In this document: in pieces, positions 1 through 8,152 of the stretch
Layout: each line of letters begins with the position of its first letter
Position numbering within the stretch: the first letter of the stretch is position 1
Source of the DNA: Candidatus Latescibacterota bacterium
Lineage (GTDB): Bacteria; Krumholzibacteriota; Krumholzibacteriia; WVZY01
DNA: 64,000 nt
Direction of reading: 5' to 3'
Assembly: GCA_011772205.1 (NCBI GenBank)
Contig: WVZY01000064.1
Coordinates: 1 to 64,000 of the forward strand
Program-made: the position numbers and the translations under genes
The notes under the pieces: generated by a model
What the model saw: only the letters and a program-made list of their open reading frames with translations
Databases searched by the model: none
What the model was told of the DNA's origin: nothing

Positions 1-968
1 ATGTGTTTCGGTGGCTTGCCATCGCCCGTCACCGCGCGCTGGATGATCTCCCGAACTTGATCCTCGTGCGATGGATAGTCGCCAAATCGGTCGAACTCAC
101 CGTCATCGATGTGCACGTAGTGGTCCCGGATTTCATGTTGCGGGGGCGCGATGACCTTGGCTTCGGACCGCCCGCCAACGTCAATATATGCGCCGACCCG
201 CAGCGTTTTTGCTTCTGTAACAGGCAACGCGAGACGGGCCACCCAAAGATCCCACACGTTGTCCTCGAAGTCATCGTACCGCCAGATCGCGCATCCAGGG
301 TAAAACGCGCCATTCATTTGTAGACCGCCCCAGTCATCCCCCCAAGAATTCTGGACAATGAAGCCTTCTTCCGTGTATCCGAGGATTGCAAATGCGTGCC
401 CCCCTTGGCTGCCATATGCTGGCTTGTATGGGATGAGCCCATTGTCAACGTTATCCCAGCCGCGGTGTGTATCCGCGGTGGCGAAAATGGCTTCCACCTC
501 GTTGAGCGCTGCGTGCGCGTCCGAGCGTTTCGGCAAAATGCGGTAGTAGGCGCCGAGGGGATACTCCAATGCCGCCACTTGCCTCTGGCGCGTCAGGAAA
601 CCAGGATCGTCCGGATCGTAAGGCCAGTCTTCCTCGGGACATACACCATTCTTGTGCCAGCCCTTCATCGCGCCGCGCGCACTCGAGCCTTCGTAATCTT
701 CGCCGGGCCAGCGATCGTGGCGCTTCGCCATTTCATAGAGCATGCGTGTGCTGACTGGTTCCTTTATTCCTTTTGAGCGATTGAGATAGTCGATAACGGC
801 AGCCAATCCAAACCCACTGCACGCGCCTTCGTACCCTTGGTCGCGTACGTTCATGAAGCTTTTCTGGGGAAGAAGTTGCTCTTTCAACGGGACTAGGGCT
901 GGCTGGTAGATTCGATCGCGGAAATCCAAAGAGTCTCTGCGGGTAACAGGGCTATTCTCCTTTGGCAT
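1..968 (-). CDS. Papain-like (C1A) cysteine peptidase, C-terminus outside window
   Basis: Predicted cysteine endopeptidase of the papain clan. 322 residues are visible and the gene runs off the left edge, so its C-terminus is missing. The catalytic triad can be read: Cys50 in DQGYEGACSGFG, His191 in GGHAFAILGY and Asn207 in QNSWGDDWG, in the order and spacing of the family. No signal peptide and no long propeptide precede the domain, suggesting an intracellular enzyme or export by another route. Residues after about 235 lie beyond the papain fold and include HYVHIDDGEFDRFGDYPS, so a second domain probably follows outside the window; I do not recognise it. The ATG at 968 is chosen because GGAG lies six bases upstream. 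This start lies inside a small membrane ORF (893-1090). The family call is strong; the substrate is unknown. Confidence 0.88.
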   Translation of the reverse strand, partial: MPKENSPVTRRDSLDFRDRIYQPALVPLKEQLLPQKSFMNVRDQGYEGACSGFGLAAVIDYLNRSKGIKEPVSTRMLYEMAKRHDRWPGEDYEGSSARGAMKGWHKNGVCPEEDWPYDPDDPGFLTRQRQVAALEYPLGAYYRILPKRSDAHAALNEVEAIFATADTHRGWDNVDNGLIPYKPAYGSQGGHAFAILGYTEEGFIVQNSWGDDWGGLQMNGAFYPGCAIWRYDDFEDNVWDLWVARLALPVTEAKTLRVGAYIDVGGRSEAKVIAPPQHEIRDHYVHIDDGEFDRFGDYPSHEDQVREIIQRAVTGDGKPPKH

Positions 969-1090
969 GAGTAGCTCCTTTCCGTTGGGCTTACGTCCTT
1001 GGTTTGCTGCGAGTAAACGCGCACCACGGCGATGAGGAAGATGCAGAATATTATGGTTATGAGGAATCCAGGGATGGATAGTTGTGCCAT
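893..1090 (-). CDS. Possible small single-pass membrane protein overlapping the C1 peptidase start
   Basis: A 65-residue ORF beginning MAQLSIPGFLITIIFCIF, with one strongly hydrophobic stretch at about residues 5-27 and a polar tail. AGGA lies nine bases before its ATG. Its last 76 bases overlap the peptidase gene in another frame, and the peptidase ribosome site lies inside it, so the two could be translationally coupled. The overlap is longer than usual. The C-terminal half (after about residue 40) looks like a by-product of the overlapping peptidase frame. It may therefore be a genuine membrane microprotein or a chance ORF; the clean transmembrane segment favours the former. Confidence 0.4.
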   Translation of the reverse strand: MAQLSIPGFLITIIFCIFLIAVVRVYSQQTKDVSPTERSYSCQRRIALLPAETLWISAIESTSQP

Positions 1091-1745
1091 GGGTGTAGGT
1101 CCTACCCAGATTGATTTTATATCATCTTAATTATAACAAAGGAGTGCGCCCGAGCATACGATTGCCACCAGGAAAATTCACGCGACAGGCGGGCGTAAAA
1201 AGAATTTGACAGACTAGGTGGTGGGTACGTGGGATAGGGTGTTACAAAGGATTTGAGGATCGGGCCAACTTGATCAGGAACAGATCTTATGCTATGCTAT
1301 TGATGCATTTCAACGGGGAGATTCAGCACATCTTGCTATTGCTCCTCGCCCTGCTTCAGGGATTTCCTACATTCCCTTTTAGCTCTCGGATATTTGCTTT
1401 TAGCGGATCATACCCAAAATGCTTACAATGCTTCATTTGGATCACTAATATATGCACCGAGTAATTTAGATGAGCTCGAGTTCAATCATCATTACGAACC
1501 AAGCACAATTTCAAAGGGGACTAAGCACCATCTCCTGATAAATGGGGCGTGCAGCGTTTGCTGTCGGAAAGCTTGAGGATGATCTCAAAGCCGTGGAACT
1601 GGGACAAGAAAACGAGGGAAACGACCAGCCAAATCCGTCAGGCTAAGCGGACTCATTGGGATAACAAATTTACCAATCTGCAATCAAACATGTTCTTCAG
1701 CACTATGCACGAATAACTAGCAGTGCATTAAAAAAGGGGGGCAGG
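1091..1745. other. Intergenic region without recognisable gene
   Basis: About 650 bases between divergent genes. Short ORFs occur here but have no ribosome site and no family resemblance. The region must hold promoters for both directions. I could not identify a convincing -35/-10 pair: a TTGACA near 1206 has no good -10 box at the right distance. Confidence 0.5.
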
Positions 1746-2483
1746 ATGCTCAGACCAATGAAATCGTCGGCAATTCTACTTGTATTTCTTTTCGCGGCTT
1801 GCGCTCAGGTGCCGAAGCAGTCCGTCGAGCTATCCGCCACCGTCGGTCGAGATATAACGGAAATGTACAGAGCGCACAGGGAGCTAGCCGGAATCCTTTT
1901 CGACCGGATGAAGAAGGATGTCAACGAATTCGTCGACGATGTGTACGCCCCATATCAAATTAGCAAGCTTCTCGAGGAAGACTACGAGGATTTTCAAAGC
2001 GGCGATGGGGCTTCTCTATTTGCTGCGCTAGATGCAGCAATTAAGCAGCCAGATAATTCCATTGTCCAGAGAGAAGCCGTTGACTTCATGGACGCCTTTG
2101 TTGAACTCGTGCGGGAGGAGGTAGAATCTTACAGAACAGAAAGGCTCAAACCCGTGATTGAACAGGAGCAGGAAGTATTGTCCTCCATCGACCGCTCGTA
2201 CTTTCAAATCCACTACGCGAACTCGATTGTTACGGGGCACCTCTCATCGATCGTCAAGGTGCACGACGCCCAGGAATCAATATTGAATGAATTCGGGCTA
2301 CAAGGCGTACGCAAAGAAATCGGCGAAAAGCTGGCCAGCACATCAAATGAGATTGCCAGATTTGTCGAAGAAGCAAAGAAAGTCAAGTGGAAGACTGAAG
2401 AAATGCACGAAAAAATAAAAAAGCTAACAGAGGAATTGGATAAGGTTATCGGTAGATTTCGCGAAGAGAGTGATGAGGAGTAG
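1746..2483 (+). CDS. Coiled-coil lipoprotein of unknown function
   Basis: Predicted lipoprotein of 245 residues. The N-terminus has a short basic region, a hydrophobic core and the lipobox FAAC near residue 20, so the mature protein should be lipid-anchored to an envelope membrane. The rest is highly charged and helical, with heptad-like patterns, strongest in the last 50 residues (KKVKWKTEEMHEKIKKL), indicating coiled coil. A purine-rich AGGGGGGCAGG directly precedes the ATG at 1746; an internal ATG five codons later would also leave a full signal peptide. I recognise no enzyme motif. It is the first gene of a plus-strand run that continues with a small helical protein and two phosphoesterases. 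A role as a scaffold or tether is only a guess. Confidence 0.75.
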   Translation: MLRPMKSSAILLVFLFAACAQVPKQSVELSATVGRDITEMYRAHRELAGILFDRMKKDVNEFVDDVYAPYQISKLLEEDYEDFQSGDGASLFAALDAAIKQPDNSIVQREAVDFMDAFVELVREEVESYRTERLKPVIEQEQEVLSSIDRSYFQIHYANSIVTGHLSSIVKVHDAQESILNEFGLQGVRKEIGEKLASTSNEIARFVEEAKKVKWKTEEMHEKIKKLTEELDKVIGRFREESDEE

Positions 2484-2548
2484 ATGTGCCCGAGTAAACA
2501 CAGAAATGGATCCCCCTGACCAATAAACAGTTATAAAGGAGGGTTGTT

Positions 2549-2854
2549 ATGCCGACGAAAATCGAAGCTTTTCGGAGAAAGATAAAGAGGCGGACCAAGG
2601 AGAACCGGGCGGCGTTCAATGGGAAATACCGGAAGGAGATCGAGGGCCTGTTGGGGCTTTCCCGCAAAGAAATCGATCGCATTACTCCGGGTACGACCGA
2701 TCTCGAAACCTACGATCAGTTGATTACCGTAGTTAAAGAGGCTTCAGCTGCCAACATCTCCCAGGCCGAGCTGAAGAGCCGCATTAAGGAGATGGGCGAT
2801 GTCGCCGTGAAAATTGCCACACGGGTCACAAAAATGAAGGGCTTGTTCGTTTAA
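2549..2854 (+). CDS. Small basic helical protein, unknown function
   Basis: A 101-residue protein with a strong ribosome site (AAAGGAGGG) six bases before the ATG. The first 35 residues are very basic (KIEAFRRKIKRRTKENRAAF), and the remainder is predicted helical without signal peptide or membrane segment. The basic N-terminus would suit nucleic-acid or acidic-partner binding, but no known domain is recognised. It lies 65 bases after the lipoprotein gene and 160 bases before an EEP-fold enzyme, so it may or may not share their transcript. Confidence 0.7.
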   Translation: MPTKIEAFRRKIKRRTKENRAAFNGKYRKEIEGLLGLSRKEIDRITPGTTDLETYDQLITVVKEASAANISQAELKSRIKEMGDVAVKIATRVTKMKGLFV

Positions 2855-3013
2855 GTCGGATTCAATCGTTATATCATCTCAAATCATCCAATCCGGTCTT
2901 GCCAGCAGCTTCGATCAGTCCTTCTGTGGATCAGCTCGCACGCCAATTTCTTTGAAATGAATAATTACCGAAATAACCTGCCAAGCATGCTTTGATCACG
3001 CGGAGGAAATACA

Positions 3014-3826
3014 ATGCCAAAAGCATTTTCTGTTGCATCCTGGAATGTAGAACATTTCGGAAATGATCCATCCAAGATAAGCTCAACGATAAAGTACCTG
3101 GCCGACCAGAAGGCTGATATCGTCGCAATCTACGAGGTTGCGAGCAGCAAGGTTTTCCGTCCGATTGTGAAAGCCATGCCGAAATACCAGTTTCACATCA
3201 CGGAAGGTCCCCAAACGCAGGAGATTTTAATTGGAATTCGCTATGGGGTGTCCGCCTATGTGACACAGAAGCTCGAGTTCAAGAGCGGACAGCCATCCTT
3301 GCGTCCGGGAGTTTTGGTGACAGTGAACAAAGAGGGCAAGTATTATTCTCTCCTCTTCCTCCATCTCAAGAGTCTGAGCGATCCCAAGGGATTTGGTCTC
3401 CGTGACGACATGATCAACCGCGCCTTGAAATTTCGAAAGACTCTCGATAAAGTAGCTGGTGGGACTGGGAAAGCCAACTACATTTTTCTCGGGGATCTTA
3501 ACACTATGGGACAGGAGTACCCGTATGTGGAGAACATCGATGCCGAAGCGGAGATCCGGCGGCTTGGGAGCCGAGCATCTCGCCGCAAGATGAGAATCTT
3601 GACTAAGAATTCCTCACACACGTGGTGGAACGGCCCCAGCTCCAGTTACGAGCCCGGGAATCTTGACCACGTGGTAGCAGCGAAACATCTCAAGTTCAAG
3701 CCATTCCAAGGTGCCGAGGTGGACGTGCGTGGATGGCCAAAGGAGGCAACGGATACGAAGAAAGGCCACTGGATCAGCAAATATTCCGATCACGCGCTCA
3801 TTTATTTCGAGGTTCAGCAATTATAA
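3014..3826 (+). CDS. Endonuclease/exonuclease/phosphatase (EEP) family protein
   Basis: A 270-residue enzyme of the EEP (DNase I / exonuclease III / inositol-phosphatase) fold, a metal-dependent phosphodiesterase or phosphomonoesterase. All core motifs are visible in order: WNVEHF (Asn11), Glu41 in IVAIYEV (the metal ligand), LHLKS, GDLNT with Asp161 and Asn163, NLDH with Asp218 and His219, and SDHALI with the catalytic His260. The protein is close to a bare catalytic domain and has no signal peptide, so it should act in the cytoplasm. GGAGG precedes the ATG. Substrate cannot be read from sequence: DNA, RNA, phospholipid headgroups or inositol phosphates are all possible. A calcineurin-like phosphoesterase follows two genes downstream. 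Confidence 0.88.
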   Translation: MPKAFSVASWNVEHFGNDPSKISSTIKYLADQKADIVAIYEVASSKVFRPIVKAMPKYQFHITEGPQTQEILIGIRYGVSAYVTQKLEFKSGQPSLRPGVLVTVNKEGKYYSLLFLHLKSLSDPKGFGLRDDMINRALKFRKTLDKVAGGTGKANYIFLGDLNTMGQEYPYVENIDAEAEIRRLGSRASRRKMRILTKNSSHTWWNGPSSSYEPGNLDHVVAAKHLKFKPFQGAEVDVRGWPKEATDTKKGHWISKYSDHALIYFEVQQL

Positions 3827-3922
3827 GCTCAATTCGGCATCGTGCAGGGACTTCCCAGCAGAGCCTTTGATATAGTTGATAAGAACTATTGATACTATTG
3901 CACACTATCGAGGAGGACAGAA

Positions 3923-4735
3923 ATGGCTTCCATGACTTCCCTACTCCCGCCCATTACAGCCGTTCGAATCGCATGGGCCCGAACCGGCGCTTTTTCCAAT
4001 GACACAAGCTCCCAAAAATATGCCTCCATGGTGGAAGCCAGCCTCAAAGACATAAAAGCAGAAGCAGAAAAAAACAAAACGGAAAAAAAGTATACCCTCA
4101 ACGCGATAGCTGCTATCGACACGAGCCTCCGCAGCTTGGAAATCGTCCACAAAGGCCGCGACTTGAATTTCGAAGACAATGAAAAATTGCGGTTGGCCTA
4201 TTTGCAGTCGGTCGAAGAAAGCATCGTTTTCGGAAAGCAGCTAAAGGATTTTTTGAAATCGTTACCTGCCATAGCTATCGGCGCTGGTGGAGGTGTGACC
4301 CTTGCAGATGCTCTTAACCTTTCTGGCATTACTTTATGGGGAATTGGCTCAGGGCTGGCCGGAATTGGCTACTTCGCTTACCTGGGGATTGCAAGCAGGG
4401 CTCGAAAGAAAAAGCAAATGCTTTACGTCAGAGAAGACTATGAAAGAGGGCGCTATTATGATAAGTACTTGGATCAGGTCGAATTAATTCTAAACTCGCT
4501 GTATTTGGATGTGGATCGCATTCACAAGAATATTTTCGAGGATTCTTATCCAACAGAAAGAAACGTGGCTGATATTATCGAAGATCTGTTAAAAGGCGTA
4601 CGGAGAGATATTTGCCCCTATGCCGAGAAGCATATCTCGGAACGAAAGATAACGCCCGAAGTATGGCCGCTTTGCGAGACCGCAGATGAAGGTGCTGTCG
4701 AAAAATGCGAACATTGGGAAGGAGCAAAAGCCTAA
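3923..4735 (+). CDS. Two-helix membrane protein of unknown function
   Basis: A 270-residue protein with a long charged N-terminal helical part (about 1-110, including the Lys/Glu-rich KDIKAEAEKNKTEKKY), a glycine-rich pair of hydrophobic segments at roughly 112-150 that should form a membrane hairpin, and a soluble helical C-terminal half (about 155-270). The C-terminus carries four cysteines (ICPYAE, PLCETA, EKCEHW and one more in context) that could bind metal or form disulfides. The ribosome site GAGGAGG precedes the ATG. I do not recognise the family. The soluble-hairpin-soluble layout resembles membrane-anchoring adaptors rather than transporters. It lies between the EEP enzyme and a second unknown gene. 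Confidence 0.72.
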   Translation: MASMTSLLPPITAVRIAWARTGAFSNDTSSQKYASMVEASLKDIKAEAEKNKTEKKYTLNAIAAIDTSLRSLEIVHKGRDLNFEDNEKLRLAYLQSVEESIVFGKQLKDFLKSLPAIAIGAGGGVTLADALNLSGITLWGIGSGLAGIGYFAYLGIASRARKKKQMLYVREDYERGRYYDKYLDQVELILNSLYLDVDRIHKNIFEDSYPTERNVADIIEDLLKGVRRDICPYAEKHISERKITPEVWPLCETADEGAVEKCEHWEGAKA

Positions 4736-4759
4736 TAGAGAGGAAAGGAAGATCTGATC

Positions 4760-5485
4760 ATGACCCCATACCAGCCATGGAGGCGTGTCCCCGAAGGCGA
4801 GCTTCAACCATATGAGAAGCTCGCCTCTTATTTTTGTCCAGCGATAAGGCTCAAACCCTTTGATTTGTGGCAAAATCCCCGAGTGTATTTTCGGGCGGCG
4901 ATCCTCAAGCAGCCTCAACGAGGAAGGTACATTGCGAGAATCCAGCTAGCCATTCATTACGTGTGGGATATTCCGTCGCAGCAGGATTTGGGGAGGCTTA
5001 AACCCGGCTGGGCAGTCCAAACGGTAAAGCGCATCCACGACAGGTTCCTAAAACACGAAGAGGATTGGGGGCCGGGAGACGTCGAGCTCGTGAAGGTAAT
5101 TCTTCAGAGGAAGCCAACGTTACCTGATCTCGACCTTCTTGCGCCCAGCGAGTTCGTCGTGGACGAGATGACGTACCGTGTAGATGCCCATCCTTCAGGC
5201 GTATTCAAGCAAATCCTCGACTGGGATTGGGACAAGCTGGGTAACAAACGACTCTATTTTACATTGCGCAAAACGAAGTTCGAAATGAAGGGAAAACGGC
5301 CCATCCTCACCAATGATTCTTACCACCACTCCTTTTTCAGACCTCATGAAGTTGGAGATAAAGCGCAGAAATGGCCGCAGGTCGTGATTCCAAAAATTGA
5401 GTATTTCGATAAGGACAGTTGGAAGCATTTCCAAATTAGCAAGAAAAAACGGGGATATGAATCCTGGGAGACGGGCGGCGGGTAA
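4760..5485 (+). CDS. Unknown soluble protein in phosphoesterase cluster
   Basis: A 241-residue, aromatic- and proline-rich protein without signal peptide or membrane segment. Its gene follows the membrane protein by 24 bases and precedes the calcineurin-like phosphoesterase by 48 bases; GAGGAAAGGAAG lies before the ATG. Tryptophans are frequent (for example DWDWDKLGNKRLY and PQVVIPKIEYF). There is no motif I can assign to a known enzyme. Tight spacing suggests it works with its neighbours, perhaps as a partner of one of the two phosphoesterases. Confidence 0.7.
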   Translation: MTPYQPWRRVPEGELQPYEKLASYFCPAIRLKPFDLWQNPRVYFRAAILKQPQRGRYIARIQLAIHYVWDIPSQQDLGRLKPGWAVQTVKRIHDRFLKHEEDWGPGDVELVKVILQRKPTLPDLDLLAPSEFVVDEMTYRVDAHPSGVFKQILDWDWDKLGNKRLYFTLRKTKFEMKGKRPILTNDSYHHSFFRPHEVGDKAQKWPQVVIPKIEYFDKDSWKHFQISKKKRGYESWETGGG

Positions 5486-5533
5486 GCGGCCAACTTACTC
5501 CTGCTGAAGCGCCCCAGGGAAGGAGGCGATTAC

Positions 5534-6967
5534 ATGGCAAATAACATCCGCTATGTCTGCCTCTCCGATCTGCATCTCGGCGAGGAAGACAGTCTATTGA
5601 CCAATTTAAAACCGGACAGTACAACGACAGATCCACGCTACCCCAGCCTTGTAATGAAGAGACTGATCGATTGTATAAGGCACCTCATCGAGAACGCCAA
5701 CTACGGTAGAAAGCCGATCCTCGTGCTGGCCGGCGATGTTCTCGAGCTGGCTCTGGCCACGGTCAATCAGGCGGCGATGGTATTCGAACGCTTTATAGAA
5801 CTGACCTTGCAGCCAGATGAAGCGCTCTTCAGCGGAATCATTTACCTCCCTGGAAATCACGACCATCATTTCTGGGAGAGCGCCCGGGAGACGCAGTATG
5901 CAAAACACATTGGAAAGCTCCGTCCGGGCAAGCACCTGCCAATCCCGTGGCACGTAACGAGAATGTTCGAGAAAAACCCGTCGAAGCTGCCTCAAGCGTA
6001 TCTCCTGACCACGTTGATTCAGAGGCACGCGCATCTTGGCAAGAATGGGATTGAAATAAATGCAGCCTATCCGAATTATGGCATCCTCAGCAGAGATGAA
6101 CAAAAATGCGTCATTTTCCATCACGGTCATTTCATCGATTCACTCTACACCCTAATGAGCTTTTTGAAGACACTGGTATTCCCCAAACGCGAAATGCCAA
6201 AGTACACATGGGATATCGAAGCGGAGAATTTCGCCTGGATCGATTTTTTTTGGTCGACAATGGGACGTTCAGGGGAATTTGGACAGGACGTCGAATTAAT
6301 CTACGAGAAAATGCGGGACGAGGCAGAATTCAAGAAGCTTCTCAGCGGCCTCGCTAAAAACTTAAAGGACAAGTATGACCTCCCCGGACCTGATTGGGCA
6401 GCAGCTAAGCTCATCGAAAAAATACTCCACGCCGCCGCAGATAAAGCCTTCGAAACAGAGAGAAAAATGAAGGACAAGCCCTTATCCAAGAACGGCCGGG
6501 AAGGACTCAAGAAATACATGCGCGGACCTCTCAAAGAGCAAATCCTCCGGGAGCGCAGCGGAAACATGCCCATTGACGTCACATTTGTTTTTGGGCACAC
6601 GCACAAGCCATTTCAAAAAGACATGAATTTCCAAGGCTACCCGCAGTGGGTGAACGTCTACAATACAGGCGGTTGGGTGGTGGATACGGTGAAGCCGGAA
6701 CCGCTGCACGGCGCTTCGATGATCCTGATCGATGAGAAGCTGAACGCCACTTCGATCCGTATGTACGATCAAAAAGAAGACGCGGCGGCCTCTTCCGTCA
6801 AGGTCCTCGAAGCGCGCCACAAAACAGAACCGTCCAATCCCTTCCACCTCAAAATCCAGGACCTGGTGCACCCATCAGAGAATCCCTGGAAAACATTTTC
6901 AGAAACAGTTGCCCAAGAGTCAAAAATCCGGTACAAAAACCTGAAAGAAAGGATAAGTTCGGGCTGA
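5534..6967 (+). CDS. Calcineurin-like metallophosphoesterase with large insertion
   Basis: A 477-residue dinuclear-metal phosphoesterase. The five family motifs are present: Asp12 and His14 in SDLHLGEED, Asp68 in AGDVLEL, Asn108/His109/Asp110 in GNHDHHF, His197-Gly-His199 in FHHGHF, and His355/His357 in FGHTHKPF. It is about 200 residues longer than a minimal domain. The extra length falls mainly between motifs IV and V (about 200-350, a charged helical insertion), plus a C-terminal tail after about 400. The insertion may form a lid or a partner-binding surface. No signal peptide is present, so cytosolic action is likely. AGGAGG precedes the ATG. The substrate cannot be predicted; UDP-diacylglucosamine hydrolases, nucleases and cyclic-nucleotide esterases all belong to this fold. 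Confidence 0.88.
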   Translation: MANNIRYVCLSDLHLGEEDSLLTNLKPDSTTTDPRYPSLVMKRLIDCIRHLIENANYGRKPILVLAGDVLELALATVNQAAMVFERFIELTLQPDEALFSGIIYLPGNHDHHFWESARETQYAKHIGKLRPGKHLPIPWHVTRMFEKNPSKLPQAYLLTTLIQRHAHLGKNGIEINAAYPNYGILSRDEQKCVIFHHGHFIDSLYTLMSFLKTLVFPKREMPKYTWDIEAENFAWIDFFWSTMGRSGEFGQDVELIYEKMRDEAEFKKLLSGLAKNLKDKYDLPGPDWAAAKLIEKILHAAADKAFETERKMKDKPLSKNGREGLKKYMRGPLKEQILRERSGNMPIDVTFVFGHTHKPFQKDMNFQGYPQWVNVYNTGGWVVDTVKPEPLHGASMILIDEKLNATSIRMYDQKEDAAASSVKVLEARHKTEPSNPFHLKIQDLVHPSENPWKTFSETVAQESKIRYKNLKERISSG

Positions 6968-7041
6968 GTCAACATGACGGCGCTGCGAGCAAGTATAGGC
7001 GTTAAAAGTATGGAGAAGGAACAAGCTCGGGCCGAGTCAAC
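6959..7041 (+). repeat. Imperfect direct repeat at the 3' end of the phosphoesterase gene
   Basis: TCGGGCTGAGTCAAC at 6959-6973 (overlapping the stop codon) recurs as TCGGGCCGAGTCAAC at 7027-7041, 14 of 15 bases identical, 68 bases apart. Similarity continues weakly upstream (AAGGATAAG versus AAGGAACAAG). It lies between two gene clusters and looks like a duplicated gene end or a recombination scar. Neither copy is a hairpin with a T-run. Confidence 0.5.
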
Positions 7042-7097
7042 GATCGTACATGGATGCGCCCTCAATATTGCGTTTCTAAAAACAAGGAGGAACCGCC

Positions 7098-7664
7098 GTG
7101 CTCCTGATTGACGTCCCGGTGGGCCTCATTTCCGGCCAGGTGATAGCGGATGCCGGGCGAAACATGCTGAGAAGCGGCAACCGCGAGCAGTATCTATTTC
7201 TGCGGACCGTGACCATCATATTCGCCTTTTGCTTTATAACGCCGATTGTGGTCTATTTCTTCACGGGCTGGCCGGCATGGGAGACCAACTATTTCTTCAG
7301 GCAAATCGACGATATCAAGAACACCCCATGGCTGGCCCTCGTCTGCGGGATCTGCGTGGTAGCGATGACCCTCATTCCGACCCTGCTCGGTCTCATATCC
7401 GGCAGAGCCCTGATCAGAAAAGGAAAAGAACGCTCGTTGAGGGCATGCTACATTGGATTAGGAGTCCTCATTCTGATCATCGTCATCCTCAGCAGAGAAG
7501 CGACATTCAACGTGGCGGCCACATGGATCGACTATCAAAACGGCAATACTTTTTCTTTCTTTGAAAGTCCGTTTTTCATCTACTGGCTGGCGCTGACCGT
7601 TGTATTCTGGGGTTCACTTCTCATCTTCTTCCTTTGGATCCGAAAAAGAGACAGGGGGGTATAA
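7098..7664 (+). CDS. Four-helix membrane protein A of the glycyl-radical operon
   Basis: A 188-residue integral membrane protein with hydrophobic segments at about 35-55, 78-100, 115-131 and 158-179. The start is GTG at 7098, fixed by AAGGAGG seven bases upstream. It is paralogous to the next gene: both begin with a short amphipathic lead ([LV]xxDxP..), then a soluble stretch, a conserved GWPxWExxYxF loop after the first helix, GKERxLRxxYI before the third, and a loop ending in D-Y-x-N or DQYHN. I do not recognise a known transporter or enzyme family. It opens a run of seven genes that ends with a glycyl radical activase. A role in substrate uptake, product export or membrane docking of the enzyme is inferred from context only. 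Confidence 0.78.
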   Translation: MLLIDVPVGLISGQVIADAGRNMLRSGNREQYLFLRTVTIIFAFCFITPIVVYFFTGWPAWETNYFFRQIDDIKNTPWLALVCGICVVAMTLIPTLLGLISGRALIRKGKERSLRACYIGLGVLILIIVILSREATFNVAATWIDYQNGNTFSFFESPFFIYWLALTVVFWGSLLIFFLWIRKRDRGV

Positions 7665-7666
7665 AA

Positions 7667-8140
7667 GTGGTACAACTGGATATTCCTGCCGCTTTTGCGG
7701 CGAGCCAGCTTTTCATCGATCTGGCCCGGAAGAAAATCCAAAAAGAAGCCGGAAGTCCGGGCGGCGAGAGACCGTCGATCTATTACCGCTACCTCTTCTA
7801 CTCTGTCTTCTTTGCCGCGGTGGTCATCGTACCGGCGGGCTTGTACCTGATCTGCGGCTGGCCGGGGTGGGAAAACATTTACTGGTTCAAGCGGTTCGAA
7901 TCGCAAATACACGCCGGCTGGTTCAATCCCCTTTTCCCCACCCTTTTCATACTGAGCATCGTCATCGCCGGCTACCTTGGCTTTCGCCTCGCTTACTACT
8001 GGATCACCACCGGCAAGGAACGTTACTTGAGACCGACATACATCGCCATATTATTGATAGCCGGACTGGTGGTCGTTCTCTGCTACCCTTCGTTCACCCT
8101 GGTTGGAACCTATGACCAGTATCACAATCTCAGCGGTTAA
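7667..8140 (+). CDS. Three-helix membrane protein B, paralogue of the preceding gene
   Basis: A 157-residue membrane protein, hydrophobic at about 43-63, 90-112 and 124-140. GTG at 7667 is taken as start because AGGGGGG lies six bases upstream and because the resulting N-terminus (VVQLDIPAAF) matches that of protein A (MLLIDVPVGL). An upstream in-frame ATG at 7634 lies inside gene A and has no ribosome site. It shares the GWPGWENIYWF and TGKERYLRPTYI signatures with protein A but lacks its fourth helix. Only two bases separate it from gene A, so the pair is co-translated and likely forms a heteromer born from tandem duplication. Confidence 0.78.
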   Translation: MVQLDIPAAFAASQLFIDLARKKIQKEAGSPGGERPSIYYRYLFYSVFFAAVVIVPAGLYLICGWPGWENIYWFKRFESQIHAGWFNPLFPTLFILSIVIAGYLGFRLAYYWITTGKERYLRPTYIAILLIAGLVVVLCYPSFTLVGTYDQYHNLSG

Positions 8141-8152
8141 ACGCGAGAATCG

